DNA of 38,928 nucleotides, from contig BQJG01000031.1 of NCBI GenBank assembly GCA_021604585.1, forward strand, positions 1 to 38,928, written 5' to 3'. Every line of letters begins with the position of its first letter. Positions within the stretch are counted from its first letter, which is position 1. Below the pieces are notes generated by a model. That model did not search any database, was not told the origin of the DNA, and was given only the letters and a program-made list of their open reading frames with translations. This document shows, one piece after another, positions 32,669-38,928 of the stretch. Source of the stretch: Hyphococcus sp. GTDB lineage: Bacteria > Pseudomonadota > Alphaproteobacteria > Caulobacterales > Parvularculaceae. The translations under genes were made by a program, and so were the position numbers.

Positions 32669-32682
32669 GTAACATTTGTTAC
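32669..32682. promoter_or_regulatory. Palindrome GTAACA-TT-TGTTAC, candidate operator of the homogentisate operon
   Basis: A perfect six-base inverted repeat with a two-base centre, 51 bases upstream of the hmgA start codon and 186 bases before trxB. It lies in an AT-rich island (about 32660-32690) in the otherwise GC-rich 249-base divergent region. Size and shape suit a MarR-, TetR- or GntR-type dimer. No confident -35/-10 pair was found beside it. No regulator gene is adjacent. Confidence 0.5.
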
Positions 32683-32867
32683 CATTTTACGAGATACGCC
32701 GCAAGGACCGTAAGTTTGGCGAAAAAGGCGGGGAAAAGCCGCTCTTCCCCTTGCCGCTGCGCTTTGGTAACGCCTTTGCGAGCACCGACAAAGGCCCTTG
32801 TTCCGAGACGCCTTCCGCCCCAATTCAACGCCAGCGCCGAGACTGAGCCTAAAAACCGAGGATCAAC

Positions 32868-33803
32868 GTGAAAAAAACCCGCTTGCTGATTTTGGGCTCC
32901 GGGCCCGCTGGCTTGACTGCTGCAATTTACGCCGCTCGCGCAGGACTAAAGCCCGTTCTCGTTCACGGTCTTCAGCCTGGCGGGCAAATGACCATCACCA
33001 CTGACGTTGAAAACTATCCGGGATTTGCGGATGTGATTCAGGGACCGTGGCTGATGGAGCAAATGCAAAAACAAGCCAAACATGTAGGGACCGAGTTTAT
33101 CAGCGATCTCATTACGGAAGTCGACTTGTCCAAACGACCCTTCACGCTAACCGGTGACGGCGGCGAAACCTATATCGCGGATACGCTGATTATCGCGACA
33201 GGCGCACAGGCGAAGTGGCTCGGGCTTCCGTCGGAACAAACGTTTCAAGGCTTTGGCGTTTCGGCTTGCGCCACCTGCGACGGATTTTTCTACCGCAACA
33301 AAGACGTGTTGGTGGTTGGCGGCGGCAACACCGCTGTCGAAGAAGCGCTTTATCTGTCAGGTCTTGCAAAGAAAGTGACGCTAGTGCACCGCCGCGATGA
33401 ATTGCGCGCGGAAAAAATCCTGCAGACGCGCCTGTTCAATAAGGAAAATATTGAAATCATCTGGGACCATGGTCTCGATGAAATTCTCGGAGATGACAAT
33501 CCGCTCGGCGTCACCGGCGCGCGCCTGAAACACGCTAAAACTGGGAAAACGCAAGAAGTAAAAGTTGATGGCGTGTTCATCGCCATTGGCCACAAGCCCT
33601 CAACCGAGCTCTTTGAAGGCAAGCTCGCCATGAAAGATCACGGATATCTGATCACCGAACCGGATTCGACAGCGACAGCGGTCAAAGGCGTGTTCGCTGC
33701 GGGCGATGTGACCGATGACATCTACCGGCAGGCGGTCACCGCCGCTGGCATGGGTTGCATGGCGGCGCTCGAAGCGGAAAAACTGCTCGCTTCAGAAGAA
33801 TAA
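32868..33803 (+). CDS. trxB: Thioredoxin-disulfide reductase
   Basis: TrxB passes electrons from NADPH through FAD to thioredoxin. The 311-residue protein has the FAD motif LGSGPAGLTAAIYAARA (about 9-25, key GSGPAG) and the redox pair C134-A-T-C137 (SACATCDGFF). The NADPH motif VVGGGNTAVEEA (149-160) and the closing FAAGDVTDDIYRQAVTAAGMG are also present. Length is standard. The start is GTG 32868 with GAGG seven bases upstream. It is monocistronic, divergent from the hmgA operon and convergent with the BKACE gene, with only four bases between the two stops. Confidence 0.96.
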   Translation: MKKTRLLILGSGPAGLTAAIYAARAGLKPVLVHGLQPGGQMTITTDVENYPGFADVIQGPWLMEQMQKQAKHVGTEFISDLITEVDLSKRPFTLTGDGGETYIADTLIIATGAQAKWLGLPSEQTFQGFGVSACATCDGFFYRNKDVLVVGGGNTAVEEALYLSGLAKKVTLVHRRDELRAEKILQTRLFNKENIEIIWDHGLDEILGDDNPLGVTGARLKHAKTGKTQEVKVDGVFIAIGHKPSTELFEGKLAMKDHGYLITEPDSTATAVKGVFAAGDVTDDIYRQAVTAAGMGCMAALEAEKLLASEE

Positions 33804-33807
33804 CGTC

Positions 33808-34674
33808 TCAGTGTAAACCCAGCATCTGGCGGGTTTCTGAAGGCGACGCGACTTCGCGGCCGGTATCGCGCGCGTAATTCGCCAACGCCTCGATCATCGG
33901 ACCGTTTGACGAGGCTTTTTCGCCATCGGGCAGATAGAAGCAATCCTCAAGGCCCGTGCGAAGATTCCCGCCGAGTTCAGCCGCACGGCGATGCACCGGC
34001 CAGACATCCTCGCGGCCGATCACTGTCGCCTGCCACGGCATGCCGTCTCGTTTGTATTTAATCAGCAAAGGAAGCAGGTCAGGATCTGCCGGCATGCCGC
34101 TGGCGACGCCCATGACGAAATTATAGTCGGCGTGGTCGGTCATGCCGTTTTCGATATAGAGTGCAACAGAGCGGACGATGCCAATGTCGAAACACTCGAA
34201 TTCAGGAATGATCTCGCACTCCTTCATCACGTCAATATAATCTTTGACCTTGGACGCAGGATTGTCGAACACCATCGGCGGCCAGGCCCACGAACCGTCT
34301 TTGCGAGTCTTCAGATAGTTGAGCGTGCCCGCATTGCACGCCGCCATTTCAGGCCGGCAAGCGCGCAGATAGTCCAGAACGTATTTATAGTCCGGACCAA
34401 CGACGCCTGTCGTCATGTTGATCACAACGTCCGGACAGGCAGCACGGATCGCATCATTGATCTCTCCGCAAATGGCCGGATCCCATGTGGGCAAGTGGCC
34501 CTTGCCAGCTTCCTGCTGACGGTAATGAACATGCATGATTGTCGCGCCAGCGTCGAAGGCGCGCCGCGCTTCCGCCGCCATCTGCTCCGGCGTCACTGGA
34601 ACCGGATGCTGTTCAGGATTGGTGAGCACGCCCGTCAACGCGCAAGTGATGATCGCTTTGTCGGACATTTTCAT
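33808..34674 (-). CDS. Beta-keto acid cleavage enzyme (BKACE, DUF849)
   Basis: BKACE enzymes are TIM-barrel, zinc-dependent proteins that exchange a beta-keto acid with acetyl-CoA to give acetoacetate and a new acyl-CoA; the founding member is 3-keto-5-aminohexanoate cleavage enzyme. The 288-residue protein has AIITCALTGVLTN (about 7-19) and the zinc ligands IMHVHYR (H48, H50). NMTTGVVGP, FECFDIG and MGVASGMPADPDLLP are typical too. ATG 34674 overlaps the stop of the carboxylase gene (ATGA); a longer frame upstream is a shadow of that gene. Placed at the end of the acyl-CoA carboxylase operon, where a lyase is needed, it is a candidate for the chain-splitting step. Substrate not determinable from sequence. 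Confidence 0.9.
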   Translation of the reverse strand: MKMSDKAIITCALTGVLTNPEQHPVPVTPEQMAAEARRAFDAGATIMHVHYRQQEAGKGHLPTWDPAICGEINDAIRAACPDVVINMTTGVVGPDYKYVLDYLRACRPEMAACNAGTLNYLKTRKDGSWAWPPMVFDNPASKVKDYIDVMKECEIIPEFECFDIGIVRSVALYIENGMTDHADYNFVMGVASGMPADPDLLPLLIKYKRDGMPWQATVIGREDVWPVHRRAAELGGNLRTGLEDCFYLPDGEKASSNGPMIEALANYARDTGREVASPSETRQMLGLH

Positions 34675-36626
34675 GTCTCCGGTTCTAGCACGACAAGTTT
34701 TGCGCGGATCGCGACTTGCTCGCCTTCCGTTGCGAGCACTTGTTCTACGACGCCGTCGCGCGGCGCTTTTAGCTGATGCTCCATTTTCATCGCCTCGACG
34801 GTGATGAGCGTCTGGCCTTTCGTTACTTTGGCCCCGGGCGCTGCACGCACGCCGGTGACGAGTCCCGCCATAGGCGCCTTGATCACGTCGTCGCCAACCC
34901 CCGCGCCGATCGACGGCGCCAGCGTCAAGTCCGTATAACGCTCCCAAGCGCCACCCGTGTCAATCTCGATGTTGTCGCCATCGCGCGCGTAACGCGCGTC
35001 GTGAACGCTGTTTTCAAAACGATAGCGGATCGCATCGGCGGTCTTTGACAGAATTTCGATAGAGGTCTCGCCGGTTTCGGCTGTCGCGGTCACTTTTGTC
35101 CCATCAAGCGTAATCTGCGCGTTGGTCATCGCGCCAGCGGACGTAACGAGGCGCAAGGAAAAACCGCCCCAGCCTCTGGAATGCCAACCGGTCAACAGCC
35201 CGCCGAACGGCAAATCAACCAACGCAGCAGCGATGAGCGCTATTGCCGCTGAGCCGCCGGGCGCGGCGCGTTTCGTCAGCCGTTCAAGATTGCGCTCAAT
35301 GTAACCCGTGTCGGCATCGCCTTTCGCGAACGCATCGTCTTCCAGCAGCGCAACCAGAAAATCGCGGTTGTGGGCAAAGCCGAGCAGCTTCGTTTCACGC
35401 AAGGCTATAGAGAGTCTCGTGCGGGCTTCGTCACGAGTAGCGCCGCAAGCGATGACTTTCGTCATCATCGGATCGTAAAAGCTGGTGACCGCATCGCCCT
35501 GCTCTACGCCGCTGTCGACACGCACACCTTTCACGTCCGGAAATTCGAGAAGGCGGATTTTTCCAGACCCCGGCATGAAACCCTGAGCCGGATCTTCTGC
35601 GTATAACCGGGCCTCAATCGCCCAGCCATCAAGCGAAACCTCTTGTTGCGAAAACGGCAGCGGTTTTCCATTCGCCACATCGAGTTGCCATGCGACGAGG
35701 TCAACCCCCGTCACCAGTTCCGTCACCGGATGCTCGACTTGCAAACGCGTGTTCATTTCGAGGAAATAAAATTCCTTGCGCGCGGGATCGTACAGAAACT
35801 CGACCGTGCCGGCGCCGACATAACCGACCGCTTGCGCCGCCCTCACCGCCGCAGCCCCCATTTCCGCACGCGTTGTCTCGTTGATGACTGGCGATGGCGC
35901 TTCTTCGATGACTTTCTGGTTGCGCCGCTGCAGCGAGCAGTCGCGCTCGCCGAGATGGGCGCAGTTTCCGTGGGCGTCTGCGAAGATCTGGATTTCAACA
36001 TGGCGGGCGCCGGTTACCGCGCGCTCGAGCAGCAAGCGTCCGTCGCCAAAGGCGCTTTCCGCCTCTTTGCGCGCCGAGGCGATCGCCTCCAACAGGCCGC
36101 CTTTGTCCTGCACAATACGCATGCCGCGCCCGCCGCCGCCGGCGGACGCCTTGACCATCACGGGAAAGCCGATCTTGCCGGCCTCCTTCGTCAACACTGC
36201 GTCAGACTGATCATCGCCCTGATAGCCAGGCACGCAGGGAACGCCGGCTTCGATCATCAACTTCTTCGACGACGCCTTATCGCCCATGGCGGCGATGGCT
36301 TCGGCCGGCGGGCCGACAAAGATGATTTCCGCATCCGCGCAAGCGCGCGCAAACTCGGCGCGCTCGGACAAGAATCCATAACCCGGATGGATCGCGTCGG
36401 CGCCGGTCGCATTTGCGGCGTTAATAACGGCCTCAATATTGAGGTAACTTTGCGCCGGTTCCGATCCTCCAATATGAATCGCTTCATCCGCCATACGCAC
36501 ATGAAGCGCGCCTGCATCCGCATCGGAGTAAACGGCGACAGTCGCGATCCCGCTCACACGCGCGGTTTTTATGATGCGACAGGCGATTTCACCGCGATTG
36601 GCGATGAGGAGTTTGCGAATCGTCAT
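34671..36626 (-). CDS. Acyl-CoA carboxylase biotin-carrying subunit (methylcrotonyl/geranyl-CoA type, AtuF/LiuD-like)
   Basis: A 651-residue subunit that carboxylates biotin with ATP and bicarbonate. The biotin carboxylase domain opens RKLLIANRGEIACRI. It has the ATP-grasp loop KASAGGGGRGMR, the EAPSP element and EMNTRLQVEHPVTE (about 285-298). The BT-type linker region (about 450-565) is followed by a biotinyl domain with EAMKMEH, the biotin lysine being about K614. Length fits 3-methylcrotonyl-, geranyl- and propionyl-CoA carboxylase alpha chains, which cannot be separated by motifs alone. ATG 36626 overlaps the hydratase stop (ATGA). The order carboxyltransferase-dehydrogenase-hydratase-this gene is that of atuC-D-E-F in Pseudomonas; leucine degradation (liuD) is the alternative. 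Confidence 0.9.
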   Translation of the reverse strand: MTIRKLLIANRGEIACRIIKTARVSGIATVAVYSDADAGALHVRMADEAIHIGGSEPAQSYLNIEAVINAANATGADAIHPGYGFLSERAEFARACADAEIIFVGPPAEAIAAMGDKASSKKLMIEAGVPCVPGYQGDDQSDAVLTKEAGKIGFPVMVKASAGGGGRGMRIVQDKGGLLEAIASARKEAESAFGDGRLLLERAVTGARHVEIQIFADAHGNCAHLGERDCSLQRRNQKVIEEAPSPVINETTRAEMGAAAVRAAQAVGYVGAGTVEFLYDPARKEFYFLEMNTRLQVEHPVTELVTGVDLVAWQLDVANGKPLPFSQQEVSLDGWAIEARLYAEDPAQGFMPGSGKIRLLEFPDVKGVRVDSGVEQGDAVTSFYDPMMTKVIACGATRDEARTRLSIALRETKLLGFAHNRDFLVALLEDDAFAKGDADTGYIERNLERLTKRAAPGGSAAIALIAAALVDLPFGGLLTGWHSRGWGGFSLRLVTSAGAMTNAQITLDGTKVTATAETGETSIEILSKTADAIRYRFENSVHDARYARDGDNIEIDTGGAWERYTDLTLAPSIGAGVGDDVIKAPMAGLVTGVRAAPGAKVTKGQTLITVEAMKMEHQLKAPRDGVVEQVLATEGEQVAIRAKLVVLEPET

Positions 36627-37462
36627 ACTTCTTTTTTCACCGCAAAATTTTCTATCCACGGCGCTGCTGACTTGTTTGCAAACGCCCTCGCCCCTTCCCG
36701 CCCTTTATCGCGCAGACACCTTGCAAAGTCCTGCGCAGCTTGATCCAGCTGCGCAGGATCAACAAATGAAGCAGCACGATTGAGAATTTGTTTTGTCGCC
36801 GCATTGGCTTGCGGTTCGCAGCGGCCAATTGCAGAAAGCGTTTCAACAAGAGCGCCTTCCAGACCGGCGGCGCCGTCAACAACATTATCCACAAGGCCAA
36901 TCCGCATCGCTTCGCGCGCGCCGAAATGAGCGCCTGTTAAGGCTAGCCGGCGTGCAGAGTAAAGACCGATACGGCGCACCAGAAACGGGCCAATCTGGGC
37001 GGGCGGAATTCCTAATGTAGTTTCCGAAAGCGAAAATCGCGCATGGGTTTCCGCAATCGCCACGTCGGAAACGCACAGAAATCCATTGGCGCCGCCGAAA
37101 CACGGACCTTCAATCACCGTCACCAGCACTTGTGACATTGCATCAAGCCGCAAAAGCAAGTCGCCGAATTGACGATTCCTTGACGCCACCATATCTCCTT
37201 CACCAGCAGCAGGCTCCAGCGTCATCATCATTTTGCCGAATTCCTTGATGTCACCGCCACCGCAAAAGGCGCCGCCAGCGCCGCGCAACACAACAATCCG
37301 AACATCGTGCTGCTCCTTCAACCAGTCACATAATGTTGTTAGACCGGAGACAATCGCGCCATTAAGGGCATTCTTTGCCTGTGGACGGTTGAGTGTGACA
37401 AACAGCGCCGACTGGCGCCGTTGCAGCAGAATCTCATCAACAAGTTCTGGCAGGTCTGTCAT
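36623..37462 (-). CDS. Enoyl-CoA hydratase/isomerase family protein (AtuE/LiuC position)
   Basis: A 279-residue crotonase-fold protein, probably hydrating a branched glutaconyl-CoA made by the carboxylase. The oxyanion-hole segments GAFCGGGDIKEFGKM (about 66-80) and EGPCFGGANGFL are present. The Glu in the crotonase motif GGGxELA is replaced (GGANGFL), while the second catalytic Glu is kept in FSLSETTLGIPPAQIGPF. GIPPAQIGPFLVRRIG differs from the PGxGGTQRL of ordinary hydratases. ATG 37462 is three bases after the dehydrogenase stop. Position suggests isohexenylglutaconyl-CoA hydratase (AtuE) or methylglutaconyl-CoA hydratase. Confidence 0.87.
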   Translation of the reverse strand: MTDLPELVDEILLQRRQSALFVTLNRPQAKNALNGAIVSGLTTLCDWLKEQHDVRIVVLRGAGGAFCGGGDIKEFGKMMMTLEPAAGEGDMVASRNRQFGDLLLRLDAMSQVLVTVIEGPCFGGANGFLCVSDVAIAETHARFSLSETTLGIPPAQIGPFLVRRIGLYSARRLALTGAHFGAREAMRIGLVDNVVDGAAGLEGALVETLSAIGRCEPQANAATKQILNRAASFVDPAQLDQAAQDFARCLRDKGREGARAFANKSAAPWIENFAVKKEV

Positions 37463-37465
37463 GGC

Positions 37466-38647
37466 TCAGGCCCTGTTGGTTTTTCCCGGCAGCGTGCCCA
37501 TATATTTGCAGATGATCGACAACATGACTTCGTCGGCGCCGCCGCCGATAGAGCCGAGCCGCCCGTCGCGATAAGCGCGCGACACCGGAGTTTCCTCCAT
37601 GAAGCCCATGCCGCCCCAATATTGCAGGCAGGAATCGTTCACCTCGCGGGCAATGCGGCCAGCTTTAAGTTTCGCCATAGACGCCAGCATGGTGGCGTCT
37701 TCGCCCTGCATCATTTTTTCGACCGCGTTCCAGGTGAGCGAGCGCAGCGCCTGTACATCGGTCTTTAATTCTGCAAGGCGGAAATGCACCACCTGATTGT
37801 CGAGGATCGATTTGCCGAACGCCTTGCGCTGGCGGGCATAGTCGACCGTTGCGTCAATCGTGTTGTCCAAGCTGACAAGACTGGAGAGCGCCGCCCAGAG
37901 CCGCTCTTCCTGGAATTGCAGCATCTGATACATGAAGCCTGCGCCTTCTTCGCCGATGCGATAGCGTTGCGGGACGCGCACATCCTCGAAGTAAAACTCC
38001 GCCGTGTCCGATGACCGCATGCCGAGTTTTTGCAGCTTGCGCGCAACGGTGACGCCCTTGCGGTGTTTGCCGTTCTCATCTTTCAGCGGCATGCAGATCA
38101 ATGTTTTGTTCTGATGCTTCGGCGCGTCGCCGGTATTGGCGAGAAGGCACATCCAGTCGGCCTGCGTGCCGTTGGTGGTCCACATCTTGCCGCCATTGAT
38201 GATGTAATCGTCGCCGTCTTTTTTTGCAGTCGTCTTGATCGAGGCGACGTCTGACCCGGCGCCGACTTCGGAAACGCCGAGACAGGCGACATAGTCGCCT
38301 GAAATCGACGGTTCCAGAAAATCTTCCTTCGCCGCATCCGTGCCGAACCGCGCCAGCGCCGGCGTCGCCATGTCGGTTTGCACGCCGATGGCCATGGGGA
38401 TCGCGCCGCAATTGATATGACCGAGCGTTTCGGCGACCACCGCGCCGTAAGACCAGTCGAGACCCATGCCGCCATATGTTTCAGGCTTTGTGACGCCGAG
38501 CAGGCCGAGATCGCCCAGCCCCTTGAACACCTGATGAGCGGGGAAAATGCCCGTTTCCTCCCATTCATCCACATGCGGGTTGATCTCCGCGTCGATAAAA
38601 CTCTTCAGCGTCTTGCGGATCTGTTCATGTTCAGTCGTCAGTTTCAT
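37466..38647 (-). CDS. Acyl-CoA dehydrogenase, citronellyl-CoA dehydrogenase (AtuD)-like
   Basis: A 393-residue FAD acyl-CoA dehydrogenase. It shows EVGAGSDVASIKTTA (about 127-141), KMWTTNGTQADW (154-165), RYRIGEEGAGFMYQM (228-242) and the C-terminal QYWGGMGFMEETPVSRAYRD (by core YWGGMGF). The Glu of the medium-chain type YEGT motif is absent (SIGGGADE). A Glu at about 248 (FQEERL) instead matches the helix-G base used by isovaleryl-CoA and long-chain enzymes. INPHVDEWE, GVQTDMATPALARFG and the GGGADE ending are what I remember of AtuD/AtuG-type proteins. I chose ATG 38647 (AGAGGAAATC upstream) over 38692. It lies between the carboxyltransferase and hydratase genes, the atuC-D-E order. Confidence 0.88.
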   Translation of the reverse strand: MKLTTEHEQIRKTLKSFIDAEINPHVDEWEETGIFPAHQVFKGLGDLGLLGVTKPETYGGMGLDWSYGAVVAETLGHINCGAIPMAIGVQTDMATPALARFGTDAAKEDFLEPSISGDYVACLGVSEVGAGSDVASIKTTAKKDGDDYIINGGKMWTTNGTQADWMCLLANTGDAPKHQNKTLICMPLKDENGKHRKGVTVARKLQKLGMRSSDTAEFYFEDVRVPQRYRIGEEGAGFMYQMLQFQEERLWAALSSLVSLDNTIDATVDYARQRKAFGKSILDNQVVHFRLAELKTDVQALRSLTWNAVEKMMQGEDATMLASMAKLKAGRIAREVNDSCLQYWGGMGFMEETPVSRAYRDGRLGSIGGGADEVMLSIICKYMGTLPGKTNRA

Positions 38648-38658
38648 GATTTCCTCTT

Positions 38659-38928
38659 TTACATCCTCGCCACGCCGAAAGCGTTCGGACACAATTCGCG
38701 CTGCGCCGCCTCGGCAACAGTGTCGAGACAGAACGCCAGCACTTTGCGGCTGTCGCGCGGATCGATGAGACCGTCATCCCATAACCGCGCGGTCGCAAAC
38801 AGCGCCGTCGATTCTGCGTCGTATGTTTCGACAATATGCTTCGCCATGCCGTCGAGAAATTCGGCGTTGGGCTCTTCGCCTTTGCGGCGCGAGCCTTCTT
38901 CGGCGACGATGCGCATGGTCTTCGCCGC
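38659..38928 (-). CDS. Acyl-CoA carboxylase carboxyltransferase subunit, C-terminal part (truncated by window end)
   Basis: The frame runs off the right edge of the window (AAKTMRIVAEEG...), and 89 codons remain before the stop at 38659. The C-terminal DSRKVLAFCLDTVAEA and closing FGVARM are those of biotin-dependent acyl-CoA carboxylase beta subunits (MCC beta, geranyl-CoA carboxylase AtuC). The segment ARLWDDGLIDPRDSRKVL is the standard C-terminal signature of the methylcrotonyl/geranyl type. It precedes the dehydrogenase gene by 11 bases and, with the biotin subunit four genes on, makes a complete carboxylase. The internal ATG at 38916 is not the true start. Confidence 0.88.
   Translation of the reverse strand, partial: AAKTMRIVAEEGSRRKGEEPNAEFLDGMAKHIVETYDAESTALFATARLWDDGLIDPRDSRKVLAFCLDTVAEAAQRELCPNAFGVARM

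Noticed and set aside
35643..36743. Long plus-strand open frame (366 codons) opposite the biotin carboxylase gene
   Set aside because: It is the antisense of a gene with all biotin carboxylase motifs; its translation is Arg/His/Ala-rich with no domain and no ribosome site.
33808..38928. Straightforward leucine-degradation (liu) operon
   Set aside because: Not excluded, but the gene order, the AtuD-like dehydrogenase, the unusual hydratase and the absence of HMG-CoA lyase fit the atu arrangement better; kept as the main alternative.
1..38928. tRNA, rRNA, CRISPR arrays, insertion sequences, phage or defence genes
   Set aside because: I looked in all gene gaps and found no cloverleaf, regularly spaced repeats, terminal inverted repeats with transposase, integrase or known defence proteins.

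Overview
The window reads as a contiguous chromosomal segment of an alphaproteobacterium. The evidence is a DUF3126 protein, a CC0125/CC1285-type lipoprotein, the GDPAQSDL variant of PhoH, a PchB-like chorismate mutase, and an lptFG / lptD-surA-pdxA-rsmA block facing pepA and holC. A Caulobacterales/Parvularculales-type marine heterotroph is my best guess; this is inference, not a database match. Gene density is very high, many neighbours overlap by 1-13 bases, and GTG or TTG starts are common. I see no rRNA, tRNA, CRISPR array, insertion sequence, integrase or prophage.

Layout. (1) 1-5150: the end of a PhoH ATPase, an unknown membrane-anchored protein, GrpB, a DUF3126 gene followed by an RND-like membrane protein without periplasmic domains, a PCuAC copper chaperone lipoprotein and an unknown four-helix membrane protein. 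(2) 5150-9880: a YheS-type ABC-F ATPase, a tiny membrane protein, a chorismate mutase translationally coupled to two hotdog thioesterases, and a Ca2+/Na+ antiporter. (3) 9870-21220: the housekeeping and envelope core. On the minus strand lie pepA, DUF1499, a PNPOx-like flavoprotein, holC and a small DksA/TraR protein. Divergent from them on the plus strand are lptF, lptG, lptD, surA, pdxA and rsmA. LptF/G and LptD move and insert lipopolysaccharide, and SurA chaperones outer-membrane proteins. (4) 21220-28100: mixed small operons, including a PaaI thioesterase with an ICMT-like methyltransferase, a cupin with a lipoprotein, an orphan FAD oxidoreductase, a CurA-type reductase, two tandem glycine-zipper lipoproteins and a lipase-like hydrolase.

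(5) 28170-32620, minus strand: a tyrosine/homogentisate operon. It holds a short-form homogentisate 1,2-dioxygenase, a six-cysteine small protein, a fumarylacetoacetate hydrolase-family enzyme and a TonB-dependent receptor. A perfect palindrome, GTAACA-TT-TGTTAC, sits just upstream. (6) 32870-33800: trxB. (7) 33800-38928, minus strand: a tightly coupled acyl-CoA catabolic operon. It encodes a carboxyltransferase (partial), an acyl-CoA dehydrogenase, an enoyl-CoA hydratase, a biotin-carrying carboxylase and a beta-keto acid cleavage enzyme (BKACE/DUF849). The first four are in the order of Pseudomonas atuC-D-E-F (citronellol/geranyl-CoA degradation), and the dehydrogenase resembles AtuD. A BKACE follows directly where a lyase is needed.

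The most interesting systems are the atuCDEF-like operon with BKACE, the homogentisate operon with its own TonB receptor, Cys-rich protein and putative operator, and the tandem glycine-zipper lipoproteins with a shared aromatic tail. All identifications come from reading the translated sequence and remembered family features; no database search was run.
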